The notes: a model not told the origin generated them from the sequence alone. A stretch of DNA of 64,000 nt from Alnus glutinosa (GCF_958979055.1 NC_084886.1:3615001-3679000), one strand, 5' to 3'. Positions 1 through 12,135 are shown, counted from the stretch's first letter. A program made the numbers and translations.

Positions 1-214
1 GGCAAAATCGCAGTTTGACCTTTAAAATCGCAATTTAGCCTTTTAAAATATTGCGTTTTCAAAAAAACACTCAATTGCCTGCGATTTGAATAAGTACTTT
101 TCTGTGTTTTCAAATCGCAATTTTTTAAAAACGCAGTTTCCAAACAGTTCATTTTCTGCGATTTGGTTTAAAATCGCATTTTTTCTCTACGAAATCGCAA
201 TTTCAAACGCACTC
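1..214. repeat. MITE, left-truncated by window edge
   Basis: This is a non-coding stretch rich in short runs based on AAATCGC and its complement. It closely resembles the complete copy at 8707-8998: both share the 'tttaaaatcgca' motifs, the 'cccaaactgttcatttt'-like core and the terminal 'aaatcgcaatttc' block. The right end (cgcactc) is followed by TTA, the same trinucleotide that follows the second copy. A TTA/TAA target and an outer terminus resembling GGGTCCATTTGG point to a PIF/Harbinger (Tourist-like) MITE. The left end is outside the window. Confidence 0.6.
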
Positions 215-978
215 TTAATTAAATGAGTTACAGGGACAGAGAGAGGGAGGGAGGGAGGGAGGGGGGGCTGGCAAGGGCACCCACCCCCCAATTTCCTAAA
301 AAAAAAATTATAAAATGGGAAAAAAAATTGTAAAAAATTAAAAAATATGAGGTAAAAATAAAAAATTTAGCTTATTAGCCCCCTGCCAAAAAAAAATTTT
401 GGACATTGGCCCCTGCCCATAAGAACTTCTGGCCCCATCCTTGATGAGCCAGGCTTCTCAACCATATTTCTCTAATTTCGTATTGGACTCGCAAGACATG
501 TAAAAAATTGGCAACCATAAATATTGTGTGTCAAGTTTAAGTCGTATTGAGACATAACGTATAAAGTTATACATGTCAATTCTAACCAACCAATTTAATT
601 AAACAGGTTAAACCGCTTAGTGTTAACCTATTAATTTCTTGTAGGGTTAATATCGAGTTTGCGACTCGGGTAAAATATTGTCTATCCTCACATCCTCACT
701 CCTAACCATGACTACAAAGCCTGTTTGGTAACCCTTGTGGAAAGTTTTTTTTTTTTTTTTTTTAATAGGAATAAAATGTGGTTGATGTGATATAAAGTAG
801 AAACAAATTTTGATTTTTTTTAAGGAAAAGTGAAAAAAAAAAAAAAAAAATTGTAGTGAATTTTTTTTATTTGAATAGTAATAAAAAAAATAATTGATGT
901 GACACAAAAAAAAAAAAAAAAAAAGAGTTAAAATGTTTTAATGTTCATTTTATTTTATTTTTTATTTTTTGAGAAATG

Positions 979-1028
<50 letters not shown>

Positions 1029-1312
1029 GAGAGGGAAGGGGGTTTATAAAAAAGTGCCCTGATTTTTTGCAATGAGAATTCGTAAACGACTTGGAGCATA
1101 AATGCATTTACCATTTGAATCCTTAAACGCAACGTTTTGGTTTCTTCGCCCCTTATCCTATCCAATTGCCACGAGTGGGAATCCCAACCACGATCTTCCT
1201 CACCCTGCGGCACTAAATTATGTCTTCCCAATCCTTTTCAAAATTCGTCTCATTCGGAAGCAAAAATCTCTAAAACCTCACGGTCAGCAAAGAGCTTCTT
1301 GCAGTGGCACAA
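215..1312. other. Intergenic DNA upstream of the DHNA-CoA synthase gene
   Basis: No gene is seen. The segment holds a G-rich/C-rich repeat fragment (about 240-450, with 'cacccacccccc' and 'ggcccctgccc') related to the pieces near 7033, 15430 and 45370. It also holds an AT-rich dispersed repeat (about 525-665, a diverged copy of 4555-4690), a MITE-like piece (719-945) and long poly-A/poly-T runs, the longest being A-rich at about 979-1024. The last 200 bases are expected to contain the promoter and 5' UTR of the following gene. No convincing TATA box was found. Confidence 0.5.
719..945. repeat. MITE-like repeat, copy A
   Basis: It starts with 'gcctgtttggtaac' and continues with blocks shared with 55178-55429 in the same order: 'gatgtgatataaa', 'aaaagtgaaaaa', 'tttatttgaatagtaat', 'aattgatgtgacac' and 'gttaaaat'. 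The poly-A/T tracts in this copy have expanded, and the right terminus is blurred by poly-A. It is non-coding. Confidence 0.5.
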
Positions 1313-4300
1313 ATGGCAGAGAAGGACCTGAACACCGCAAGAAGAAGATTGGCCTCTGTAGCCAACCATCTCGTCCCGGTTCATTTGCCTCCCAAATGCG
1401 GTTCCATCGGGTTGCGCAACGCGTCGATGAACGATAGCTACCATCGGATACACGGTGCGGTTCCAACTCACGAAGCTGTCTGGACAATCGCCTGCGATGA
1501 GTGTGGCAAGGAGTTTCAGTTCACCGACATTATCTACGAGAAGGCCGTTGGCGAAGGCATAGCAAAGGTCTGCTTTTCACCGAACTTCGCATTTTATGCA
1601 TTTTGATCATGATCCTCTGCTTTTCTGTTATCTTGTAGATTACGATCAATAGGCCTGAAAGGCGAAATGCGTTCCGGCCACTGACAATTAAGGAACTTGT
1701 TTGCGCATTCAATGATGCGAGGGATGATAGCTCAGTAGGAGTGATCATTCTTACGGGGAAGGTATCTAACTTTGTTGCATAAAATTATCTTTGACATAGT
1801 AGGACTCTAAATTAAGAAGCCGCTGTTTCATCTAAATTTCTTATGCTTGTTGCCTCACGTAATTGTCTAAAGTATAGTGAATTCATTCCAAAAACTGAGC
1901 AATCTGTCAATTCTGGTGTCTGTCTGTCAGTAAGTTGTGTAACTATTTGTTTCTATACGGCTGTGCTATACAAACAGAAATCTTTAACTCCCATTTCTAG
2001 CCCTGTGACATGGTTACATTTAGTGCCCTATAATTTTGCCAACACAATGAGTCAATGACTATCTTGATCTCATGCATTGCAAAGGGGCTGCAGGCCTTCA
2101 TGTCGTGCATTTGGAGAATAGAAGTGGAAAAATATTTGCTTTTTTTTTTTTTTTTTTTAATATGAAGTTACTAATCTTATAGTCATCAAGCATCTATTCT
2201 TGTTCTGCAAATTAATTATTTTTAAACTTAATATTGTTAGGACATTAATTAAAGATTAAATTTGCCCTTTCGTATCAGTTTAAGTTTTTAAGATAAGTGA
2301 TGATTAAACATGGTATCAGAGCCAAATATCTTGAGTTCGAACATTGTCTCTATCAATTCACATCTTACTTCAATTAAATATGAATATTTTACATATTGGG
2401 TCTCACTTGTTAAGAGAGAATTTAAGCTCACACATGAAGGGGAGTGTGACTACTCACCTGTCTCCATTTTGAAAATTATTGACACACTTTCTATCTGCCA
2501 AGGAAATTAACTTTTGCCTGTATTTATTTGCTATTGTTGCCAATTAAATGTTATAGGGAACCAAGGCGTTTTGTAGTGGCGGTGACCAGGCACTGAGAAC
2601 CACAGATGGTTATGCTGACTATGAAAATATTGGTCGTCTTAATGTTTTAGACCTGCAGGTGAGTGGTTTATCATAAATAATATATCTATTTTCTGTATTT
2701 AGTACTTGCATCAGTCGCCCCTAAATTTCTTCTGATTGCGACCTTTGATCCTTGAAAAAATCAAATACTTCATGGCCCGTACGTTATAAATCTTCTAATT
2801 TGGTTGTTTTTCTGTTCTTTTATTTTTTTTATGCCACCTTTGAGCCTTGAAAAAATCAAATGCTTCATAGTCCGTACGTAATTAATCTTCTAATTTGGTT
2901 TTTTTCTGTTGTTTTATTTTGTTAATTATTACCAGGTACAGATCCGTCGTCTTCCAAAGCCAGTGATAGCAATGGTATACTCCTCTTAAGCCCACCTTGC
3001 ATCTAGTCTTAGTGCTCATGATCTCATGGACTTCCGCTGTACTGAGCTGTGTGTGTGCCTCATGATATCTTGATGAAAATTGTTAAGAGAATTTCACGTT
3101 GTGTACTTGCGTGTGACCCATTCTGAGGTTTACAGCCATCAGACTCGAGTTAGAGAGATCACAGTTCTATTTATCAATGATTTTTTTCACCTTCAGTTAT
3201 ATATATAATATACTCTCCATCAATAGGTGGCAGGTTATGCCGTGGGTGGAGGACATGTATTACACATGGTCTGTGATCTAACCATTGCTGCAGATAATGC
3301 TATTTTTGGTCAAACTGGTCCTAAGGTAGTTTTATTCTTTTCCTTGTTTTGCTGATATCTAGATTGTTGATTGAAGTTTTTGAAAATTGTAATAAGATGT
3401 AAATGAAAGAAAGTATAGCAGAAGAATGAGAAGAAAAGACAAATTTTTGGGTGGTTCGGCCTTAGAGGCCTACGTCTTCTTATTGTCTTCAATGTCTTTA
3501 CAATATAAATGACCGCGTTTTGTAGGAAAAATGTGGTAGGTAGAGTGAACACAAACAAGATAACAAATCCTAGTTATTTGATTACAATCAACAAAATATG
3601 GGAAATACATTGATAAGGAAAATATCAAACCGAATATGACAATGCTATATTCTAACAGAAGTGTGCTAGCATGTCATCAAATCTGTTCTCGCAAGTCATT
3701 TTTCTCCTTTTTACACCACCAAATGTCATTTAATCTTTGGTCAATAACTTCTGTTCAGATGCTGTGCTCCTTATAATCTTGCATATATGGCAGGTTGGAA
3801 GCTTTGATGCTGGTTATGGAAGTTCCATCATGTCCCGTTTGGTAAGACATTAACAGAAGGTGAACATGCCTCATATTCTGTATGATCCTTCTATCACATT
3901 ATTCTCTTTGATTATTACTTGAAACGTGGTGGATTTTGTTAAGTGATTTTATATATATATAAATATTTATAAACTTGGACGCTGAATTTTGTTATACAGA
4001 TTGGCCCTAAAAAAGCGCGTGAAATGTGGTTTTTGGCAAGGTTCTACACAGCTTCCGAAGCAGAGAAAATGGGACTCGTAAACACTGTTGTACCGGTGAG
4101 TTCATTTTCCAGTCAAGGAGAACCTCAACATTGTTGAGGCAGAACATCAGTACCTGAACAGTACTATGCTTCTCCCTCTGTCTGTCTCTCCCTTAAGCTA
4201 TGAGTCAATGAACATGAATATCTTCATGATTTTCTTTTATAACGTATCTGGGAGGCTGGAAATTACACGAAGCAAAATCAGCTTGTCATTTCAATCAATA

Positions 4301-4922
4301 AACACAGTTATGTTCAGAATTTTCTACTCTTTTTTTTTTCTCCAGCTATTGAGTTTAGAGCAAGAAACAATTCAATGGTGCCGAGAGATCCTAAGAAACA
4401 GCCCAACTGCAATTCGGGTGCTCAAGTCAGCTCTAAATGCAGTTGATGATGGCCATGCTGGGCTCCAGGTACTCCAAATATCCAATCATCAAGTTAGTGC
4501 AATTGTATTGTCCAGCATACTTGAGCTAGAGGGCCAATTTGTGTTCGTATGTTAGGTTCGGGTCATGTCGAAGCATTAATATAAGATTATATAGGTCAAC
4601 CTTAACCTATCCTATTTAATTAAATAAGTCAAACCTCTTCCTACTAATTCGTTAATTTTATATTGGCCCAAGTTCGCTGGTTATGTCAAACAAAATTTAG
4701 CCCTACTTAAATCTTGAATCCTGTGATGCTAGTAGTTCTTTTTTTCTTTTGCTTGTTTTCCCTTGTATATCCGTACTTTTCAACTAATTTGTTCTTCTGG
4801 TGCAGGAACTTGGTGGAAATGCTACGCTCATATTTTATGGCACCGAGGAAGGTAACGAGGGAAAGACAGCATATACGCAACGTAGACGCCCGGATTTCTC
4901 GAAATTTCCTCGGCGACCTTAA
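1313..4922 (+). CDS. MENB: 1,4-dihydroxy-2-naphthoyl-CoA synthase (MenB-type crotonase), peroxisomal
   Basis: The enzyme closes the naphthoate ring by turning o-succinylbenzoyl-CoA into DHNA-CoA in phylloquinone (vitamin K1) synthesis. Nine exons are inferred: 1313-1567, 1639-1761, 2557-2658, 2936-2974, 3227-3325, 3794-3841, 4000-4095, 4346-4468 and 4806-4922. They join into 333 residues, close to the plant family length. Residues 12-20 (R-L-x5-H-L) form a PTS2, which places the enzyme in peroxisomes, as known for the plant protein. Crotonase-fold motifs are SGGDQ (about 133), [13 protein letters not shown] (about 175), [17 protein letters not shown] (about 200-216) and a C-terminal [11 protein letters not shown]. 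The ATG at 1313 is chosen because it directly precedes the PTS2; an in-frame GTG lies nine bases upstream. All eight introns are GT-AG and phase 0. In Arabidopsis the gene is called ECHID or NS. Confidence 0.95.
3381..3658 (-). mobile_element. LTR-like fragment in intron 5 of the DHNA-CoA synthase gene
   Basis: Read on the minus strand it begins TGTTAGAATATAG, a typical start for plant Copia LTRs. It contains the complement of 'ggttcggccttagaggcc', a segment common in such LTRs, and ends near '...ttttca'. No internal coding domain is present, so this is a solo LTR or LTR fragment. The left boundary and a target duplication could not be settled. Confidence 0.4.
4555..4690. repeat. Dispersed AT-rich repeat in intron 8
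   Basis: The motifs 'tatttaattaaataagtcaaacc', 'ctaattcgttaattt' and 'gttcgggtcatgtcg' parallel the segment at about 525-665 in the same order and orientation, with many substitutions. The two are diverged copies of one unclassified repeat. Confidence 0.4.
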
Positions 4923-5520
4923 TGTTGTACAATTCTTTTTCTCAGTTGTTGATCTGCCCATTTAAGAAGAAATTTGAGATCATGCCCTGTAGTCCTATCT
5001 GTGTTTAATTAATTTGTGATCATTACTGATTTTCCTTGTAATTAAAGAGACGAACCTCCGTTCGAACAAAAGATCAAGACTATGGCAAGATAATTCTTTT
5101 CAAACCTATCATTTATGGGATGTGTTTGTTGTACAACTCAAATGCACAATTTTTACACAACCCAAGACACATCGGTGGTGGAACCTATATATAGTGGGTT
5201 GTGCAAAAATTATTTTCTATCATTTATAGGTTTTTTTTTTCTTAGCAAATAATGAGAAAAACTATATATACTGGGGAAGCGAAGTGATTAGTGCACAATA
5301 ATATTATACAACTTGTGCACAACACAAGACATATAAAGTGAGACTCATGTGGTGGGTTTCACTCACAAAGGTTTCATCTATATGTCTTGTGTTGTGCAAT
5401 ATTGTTGTGCAATAATATTTTTCCACTTGAGAATTAGTATGGTCCTCACGACTGCGATGCCAACAAAAGGTGGCCACTAGATCCGTATGGTGGCCTCGTG
5501 GTGATTACACATCAACTTCC
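4923..5520. other. 3' flank of the DHNA-CoA synthase gene
   Basis: This is 3' UTR followed by AT-rich spacer. It includes the foldback repeat at 5284-5432 and a related shorter block at about 5111-5215 sharing 'acacaaccca-agacac' motifs. No gene was seen. Confidence 0.4.
5284..5432. repeat. Foldback MITE
   Basis: The left arm (tgcacaataatatt...cacaacacaagacatat) and the right arm (atatgtcttgtgttgtgca...tgcaataatattt) are near-perfect reverse complements around a short centre with 'agtgagactc'. A diverged relative sits at about 10719-10810 ('gtgcacaacctactcacatgag'). It is a non-coding inverted-repeat element. Confidence 0.6.
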
Positions 5521-6700
5521 TTTTTTTTTCTTTATTTTTTTTTTTGAACACTGAAACACTACTCATTAATAAAAGATGACTAAATTACAGTTTAGAGACC
5601 AAAAAGTCTCTATGAGAAACAGCATAAATAAAATTAGGCATTTCCTCAACCCAACAATTAGATAAACATTTTAAGGAAACCTCTCTAGTTAAAACATGGG
5701 CAACATCATTAGCTTCTCTACAACAATGAACCCAAGAACAAGAAGAAAACCCATAAGCTTTCTGTCTAATAGGCTCCATATAGTGCCCAATTCGAACTAA
5801 AAGAGAACCTGGATCACAAATCTCTTTAATCACAGCAACGAATCACTTTCACTTATAATTTTAGAAAAACCTATTTCTCTACAAAAGTCTATAGCAAGAA
5901 GGGCAACCATTGCTTCTGCCAACAAAGGACTAGCCTGAACCTTACATGCTCAACATTTAGCACCCACAACCAAGCCTTCATCATTCCTAATAACACACCC
6001 CAAACCAACAACACCATCTCTCAAATTTAAAGAGGCATCCCAATTAACCTTACATAAGGAATTTTCCAAAATTTACTCCTTTTTATGGTGTCCTCAACAG
6101 GAGCCCTTACCAAATATTCCTTCATGTTAAACAATTGAAAGTCATCAATATTCTTAGAAGCTTATGTGAAAACCTTTAAAGGAGAAGAAAATTGCTCCTC
6201 AAAAACCATTTTATTCCTTCTCAGCCAAATGCTACGAAAAACAACCACCATTAAACTCAATAATTCATCATTCAATCTGTTAAACAAAAGAAAACAAGCT
6301 TCACCATACCTGTAAACATCGAAGGACATTTCTGAAACGTAATAGGGCCACAACCCCAAACATCTTGAGTACTTGGACAAGACCATAAAGCATGGATGAT
6401 AGATTCCTCCTGAATTTTGCAACAAGGGCATAGATCATCCTCCACCACTCCTTTCCTCAATAAATTCTGCTTAGTTGGAAGCAAGTTTTGAAAAGCTCTC
6501 CAAATAAATATTTTAGAAGAATTAGGAGCTTTAATAGCCCAAAGTTTTTTCCAGAACTCAACTCTACTAGAACTGGTGGAACATTCTCCTTTTTTTCTCC
6601 TCATCAAATCCAACCCCAAGTGATAGGCACTTATAACATAAAATGTTCCATTAGATATACAATTCAAAATCACTTTATCCGGAGGCAGGGAAGGGCATAA
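5521..6700 (-). mobile_element. LINE (L1-type) ORF2 3' fragment with poly-A tail
   Basis: Minus-strand frames encode the C-terminal part of a plant LINE ORF2. At 6272-6673 there is a zinc-binding RT-associated region (FWKKLWAIKAPNSSKIFIWR, then C-P-C-C...H-A-L-W-S-C-P). At 6162-6270, in a shifted frame, comes the segment IWLRRNKMVFEE. At 5585-5950 an RNase H-like region follows (EAMVALLAIDFCREIGF, CCREANDVAHVL). The T-run at 5521-5545 is the poly-A tail of the minus-strand copy. Frameshifts and stops show it is dead. The 5' end is truncated near 6700, and the reverse-transcriptase core is absent. Confidence 0.85.
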
Positions 6701-7032
6701 AGGGATGCTTTTTTTAAAAAAACTTTTTATATGTAACAGAAGTCCACACCTGAAAAAATAAATGTGTCTTCATGCTCAGGAAAAAAAAAAACACATATAT
6801 ATATATATATAGTAAGTGTTTTGTAATTTATTTTTAATAAGTGTTTTTGTAAGAAGTGGGGTTTTTTTTTTTTTTTTTTTTTTAAAAGAACAAGAAAAAA
6901 AAAGGGTGTTGTAATTTGTTTGATTTTTTTTTTTTAATAGATACATGAACAAAATTACAACATGAAAGAAAATACACAACAACAAGGGCTGGGTAATCTA
7001 AAATTTAAACTAAGAACGAAAGTACGCGAGAC

Positions 7033-7860
7033 TGCAGTGGCGGAGCCAGAATTTTAGTTGAGGGGGGTCAAAATTTTTTTTTTCGAGAATATAAATAAAA
7101 ATATTAAAAAATATAACTAACACAATAAATAAATATCAAATTTTTTTTTAGGAGCATAAATAAAAATATTAAAAAAAGTAACTAACGCAATAAATAAATA
7201 TAAAAAAAAAAATTTGGGAGCATAAATAAAAATATTAAAAAATATCCTCTTTTTTCTTTTTATTATTATTTTTTTCTTTTGAATGAATTAATCAAATATG
7301 CTTATCTCTTCTCATGGCTTATAATGAATATATTTTATAAAAGATGGGAGTGAGGGTACACTGTTACACAAAGAAAGCAAATTTATTTGGCCCTTCAAAT
7401 TATAAATAAATTGTCTCGGACTCACCTGATCTCTTTATCCCATGTGAACTGTCCTCTCCTACGATAGCGACATCTGCCAAGGATATATAGATCTCCACAC
7501 TTTCTTTGAGTAGGAACACACCACTTGGTTTAAACGAAGTAACGCACCGTTTTGTTTTTAATAAAATGGTGCGTCTTTATCAAAAGAAAAAAACTCATCT
7601 TCAACCTCACCTTCAACCTGAGGCTGGTCATAAGCGATTGGTTTTAGGTTAAAAACCAGTGAAAAAAAATGGTAGAATGTGGTTTGCCTCGTGAAACTTG
7701 ATCATTTTGAAAAATATTTGCCCCTTGATGAGTTTTTGAGGGGGGGGCAATTAGGACTTTCGAAAAAAAAATTTCAAGAGAAGGAAAAATTTTTGGGAGG
7801 TGAGAGGCGGCATTTGACCCCTCTCGACCCCCCCCTCCCTCCGCCCCTGCGCGGGAGCAA
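7033..7860. mobile_element. Non-autonomous element with G-rich imperfect terminal inverted repeats
   Basis: The left end (cagtggcggagccag...gaggggggtcaaa) matches the complement of the right end (tttgacccctctcgacccccc...ccgcccctgc). Inside are three head-to-tail copies of an AT-rich unit of about 66 bp starting near 7085, 7152 and 7218 (core 'gagcataaataaaaat'). It is non-coding. Fragments with the same 'ggggcggagcc'-type end occur near 260, 15430, 33890 and 45370, so this is a dispersed family. I could not assign the superfamily. Confidence 0.45.
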
Positions 7861-8706
7861 TGCTTCCAAAAATGCGGGCCCTTTGATTTGTAGCACAGAT
7901 GCCAAAAACCAAGGCCACCGGTATGTATATAGAGTCCCAATGACTCAAACACCGACACAAGGGTAAACAATAAGAAATAACAATAGAAAAACCCAATACA
8001 AACAACAAAAACAGCAACACAAAAATAAAAACATAAGCAAACATAGAGGTCCGATTCGGGGAAGGGGACTGGGAGCCACCATCAGTGGCACGTGAGTCGT
8101 GAGGGACACGGGTTGCCGATGGAAGGTCTCTCACCAGCCAGGAGCACAGGATCCGCCATAAGTCATGGTGGTGGAAGATAGGTAGAGAGCGCGTGGCCAT
8201 CACGCCCTAAAGAGGGCCCTGGCGAGTGCAAGCCATGGTCCAATGAATGGGCGGCGGTAGGGAACACGGCGACCATCGGTAGACTCTGAAGACACCGCTG
8301 AACCCACTGATGAGGCGCGTGTCGTGCAATAATAGACATATAAGCATAGATCTAAATACAAAGATTTCGACCCTACAACCTATCCAAAGATCGCACAAAA
8401 TACGGTGGGTGGAGATGGGGAAAATTGGTGGTCTCTGTGTTGAGAATAGGGAAAGCATAAAAAGCATGTACATCACCGAAAATAAAACCAGCATGATAGT
8501 TACCTCATAAGAGGCGGAAGTTACTAAGTGGGAAGGTACATGAAAGGGGGGAAGCTTTTTGCTTCCCTTCGAAGTCAGTTTGTAGGGAGGTTTTCAGGGG
8601 TTGAGCAGAGAGAACATAACGTTTCGAAAAGTGTGTTAGTGAAGCTTTTCTTTAGTGAAATTCTCAACCGTCTGTTTTTTAAGAGAAGCTCTCAGCTGTT
8701 TCCTGA
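7861..8706. other. Unclassified moderately GC-rich spacer
   Basis: A segment at about 8040-8330 has higher GC than its surroundings. Minus-strand frames give a low-complexity hydrophobic run of the kind often seen in degraded transposon leaders, and no recognised domain. I see no supportable gene. Confidence 0.35.
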
Positions 8707-8998
8707 GGGTCCATTTGGGTTTGTAATTTCAAAAAGTGTGATTTTAAAATGAATGATTTGAAAAATTATAGTTAAGCGTTTGACAAAATTTCAGTTTGGC
8801 CTTTAAAATCGTAGGTTAGCCTTTAAAATTATGCGTTTTAAAAAAAAACACCCCTTTTGCCTATGATTTGAAAAAACAGTTTTTCGCAATTTCAAATCGC
8901 AATTTTTTAAAAACGCAATTCCCAAACTGTTCATTTTATGCGATTTTTGGTTTAAAATCGCATTTTTTGTCTACGAAATCACAATTCCAAATGCAACC
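8707..8998. repeat. Complete PIF/Harbinger-like (Tourist-type) MITE
   Basis: This 292-bp element has imperfect terminal inverted repeats: left GGGTCCATTTGGGTTTGTAA, right complement GGTTGCATTTGGAATTGTGA. It is flanked on the right by TTA (8999-9001) and on the left by TGA, consistent with a slightly decayed TTA target duplication. The interior is the AAATCGC-rich sequence shared with 1-214. It has no coding capacity. Confidence 0.65.
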
Positions 8999-9954
8999 TT
9001 AGTGAAACTTCTATCTCCTTGGTGAGACCCTCAAACACCTTTGTGAGTACCTTTGAGGGAGGATGATTGGTCTTCTTATCATCCTCCTCCCCTCCCCCCT
9101 CTTTCTCTAAATCTCTTCCTCTGCTTTTCAGTGTTTGTCTCATTTTTTTTTCTTTGTTCTTCTTCTTTCTACAGCACCTTGGAAGCCTGATCTATGGTGT
9201 TTTGTTGTTTTGCTTCGCTCACGTGCCTCCCCTATATCTTCACCTACATTTGATGCTTCAGCCAATGCCTTTCATCACCGCGCATGTTGCCCATATGCCT
9301 ACGTGGTGCGCGTGTTGGTGTCCTACAAGCTTCTTGTGGCGAGTTCTATATTCTTTAAACGCCTAGTAGGTGCTCTCTTGTGACGCCCGTCTCCTCTTCG
9401 TTTAATGGGGTGTAGAAAAGTATGAGGGACATCTCCAGGCTCATGTACCTTCTTGTGCTTTTTGATTGTGTCGTTTCTAGTACATAAAGGGTTTAAGGGC
9501 CTTTTGAGGTCTCTTCTTGTACCGTTATTAGTTTGCCTTTTCGAATTGCCTTTACTAGCGTTCCTTTTAACGGTTTAAGTCATTCATTTGATTCATTCCC
9601 GATAGTTACTTTATTTCTATCCGTTCCCGATTTGATCCACTCTTGATAGTTACTTTGTTTCTTTTTATACATTGTTGAGGTTGCTTTGGGTCGTTATTGG
9701 TCACCTTGCCCTTTGTTTTATTTTTCTAATTTGTTGTATTATCCCCCTTTCCCTTTCCTCGTATTGAATATGAACCACCCTCCCCCCCCCCCCCCCCCAA
9801 AAAAAAAGTGTTACTGGCGGGCCACATTAAAAAATTCATTTGAATATCTGATATTTGTAAGAAAATTTATAAAAACTTGGCCAAACAAAGTCATATGTCT
9901 TCAAATCTGCATATAATGCTCTGTTTGTTAAAATTTTATTTTCTCTTCTCAAGA

Positions 9955-10470
9955 CAACAACATTAATAAATAATTATTTTAAATCACCACTTATTTTAAA
10001 AGTTTAAATTAATAGAAAATTAAAATTTAATTATTTAACCCACTTATTTCAAAAGCTAAAGTTGATAGGAAATGAAAATTTTAATTATTCAATTAATGCT
10101 TTAACATTTCTCTTCACATGTGGGTCCAAACTCTTGCTCAACAAGTGAGGCCCAACATGTTGGATATTTAATTAAAATTAGGGGGAGATTAATTAAGGAG
10201 TTAGGGTTCAAACTCATTACATTGTTCTGATATCATGTTAAATCATCACTTATAAAAAAAGCTTTAAGTCAATAAAAAATACGAAATTCAATAATTTAAT
10301 TAATATTATAATATTTATCCTCACATGTGGGGTCAAAACTCCCATTTAACAAGCGAGGTAAAACATATGGATTATTTAATTGAAATAAGATGTGAATGAT
10401 AAAGAAAAAGTTCGAGCTCATGACTTTTACTTTGATACCATATTAAATCATCACTTATCCAAAAAGTTTA
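9955..10470. repeat. Duplicated AT-rich dispersed repeat
   Basis: Two to three diverged copies of a unit containing 'taaatcatcacttat', 'cacatgtggg' and 'aacaagygaggy' lie in tandem (anchors at about 9980, 10242 and 10445). The same family occurs inverted in intron 2 of the DHNA-CoA synthase gene at about 2240-2500 ('aagtgatgattaaacatggtatcagagcc'). That copy includes a TGGTATCAGAGC tract and a GAGTTCGAAC tract. No coding content. Confidence 0.45.
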
Positions 10471-11526
10471 AACTTTTAAGATTAAATGTGAAATGGGAGA
10501 AAATAGCAGAAGTGAAGAAAAAAAGGAACACACGAGATTTTTCAAATGGTTTAGTGTTAGACACCTACATTTACCACTAAAGAAGAGCTCTGCAGGGCTA
10601 CATTTTACTCTTCTTCATTTATAATGTTTATAATACAAATAACTAATATTTATAGGAGAATTCGAATAGGTTAATGGAAGACAAAATTGGTAATCATATA
10701 TCATATCACACTGGGAATTGATTCATGCACAATAGATTTGTGCACAACCTACTCACATGAGTCTCACTAATGTGAGTGATTGTATACAACCTGTTATGCA
10801 TGGAACTTTTTCCTATCACACAACTATCGTAAAATAGTTTAATAAAAAAAACAAATTAAAGCTAATACGAGAAAAATTCTCATATTCTAACTTTCACCTC
10901 AAACAGTCGAACTCAAGGCGGAAGCTCTAGTTTGAAAAAAAAAAAAAAAAAAAACGACATTCTTTTTTTGTTCAAGATATTTTTTCTGTTAATGAAGAAG
11001 ATAATAATCCTGCGCAGTAGTAGCAAAAAGTTAGACATGAGCTTGCAAAGGGCTAAAATCTAGTGCAATGCGAAGTAAATAAAATTTGGGGGAGATCCAT
11101 ACTACACGGCCCCCCCCCCCCCCAACACAAGCGGTGGGATTCCCCACAACCCACATGTCGCAAGTGGGTTGCGGGGTTGGATCCAGCCCGCTACCCACTG
11201 ACCGGGAATCTCTCCCACATCCAACGGCGGGTGGCAAGTGAATTTTTCCACCATCATTTTTTTTTTAATAACTTAATTATTTTTTATTATTATTTTTTTT
11301 ATATTTTTTTTAATAAAATAATGTTAACGTGGGCTTGTGAGACACCTATCGGATTATGAGAAAACTTGATGCAGCACGTTAAGTTATCAGATAAAAAGTA
11401 CTAAGCACTCGTTTGGTTTGCATTTATAAAATGTCTAAAAATATTATTTGTGATATTTTTACAAAATAAAGTGGCTATTTTTTTTTTTTTTAATTTTTTG
11501 ACACGTCCACACAAAAAGAAGAATGG

Positions 11527-11592
11527 AGAAATTCAAACTAGTGACCTCCGCTTTATAAAACGTGGTCCCTAACCGATTGAATTACCCTTGAA
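11527..11592 (-). mobile_element. tRNA-like SINE head
   Basis: Read on the minus strand, 'aattcaatcggttaggg' resembles a Pol III A box. 'ggaggtcactagtttgaat' resembles the tRNA T-arm/B box (GGTTCGAATC). The spacing is about that of a tRNA. No cloverleaf that would make a working tRNA could be drawn, so a degenerate tRNA-derived SINE is the better reading. Confidence 0.45.
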
Positions 11593-12135
11593 GACAATGA
11601 AGTGGCTATTTGATAACTAGGCAAAGCTAATTTTATATATATATATATATATATAAACCAATTCATATGCACCTAGCAAGTTTGGACACCCATTTGAAAC
11701 GGAGAGGATCCAAATTCACAAGTTTTAGTCTAGTTTTTAGACAAGAAAAATGTTGCCTCAAAAGCTTGAAAAAAGAAGTGGATTTCTCCAAAAACTTTGT
11801 AGAGGCGATGTTATGATGTTGAGGCGACAATTAGGCGAAGGATAAAACGAATCGGCTCGCTTGACCAATTGTCGTCTAATTCTCACGAGAAATATAACAT
11901 AATTCCAAATCTCTGTAATCAACTGTTTCTTCGACTAAAATTTGAATTTGACGCAACAGGAATGTGCGATTGCGTGTCGTTTGGAATTTAGATCAAACTC
12001 GGCACCCAATTACGTTCGGAATTTGATTATAGGAAGGACTACAGTTCTTCGATACAGAGTTCCACTCAAACCCTAATTATGAGTTTCAGAATTCACGGCC
12101 TCTGAACGCTATCATAAGAATAAGAATTGGAAAAT

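Larger units (their letters stand above)
9002..12135. other. Intergenic region upstream of VPS34
   Basis: It contains a pyrimidine-rich stretch (9080-9180), a poly-C/poly-A junction (about 9781-9808) and an AT-rich dispersed repeat (9955-10470). A relative of the 5284 foldback MITE lies at 10719-10810. There is a short GC-rich hairpin-prone block at 11110-11235 around 'cccacatgtcgcaagtggg', a tRNA-like SINE piece (11527-11592) and an AT microsatellite near 11634-11655. The last few hundred bases should hold the VPS34 promoter and leader. No gene was found. Confidence 0.5.

Noticed and set aside
2310-2350. tRNA-like stretch with TGGTATCAGAGC and GAGTTCGAAC
   Set aside because: No cloverleaf can be formed, and the segment is part of a dispersed repeat also seen inverted at 10240-10470. 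It is not a tRNA gene.
4166-4555. 129-residue plus-strand frame
   Set aside because: It is exon 8 of the DHNA-CoA synthase gene extended into the flanking introns.
7644-8494. Overlapping hydrophobic frames on the minus strand
   Set aside because: No domain; the sequence overlaps the end of a non-coding element and shows biased composition only.
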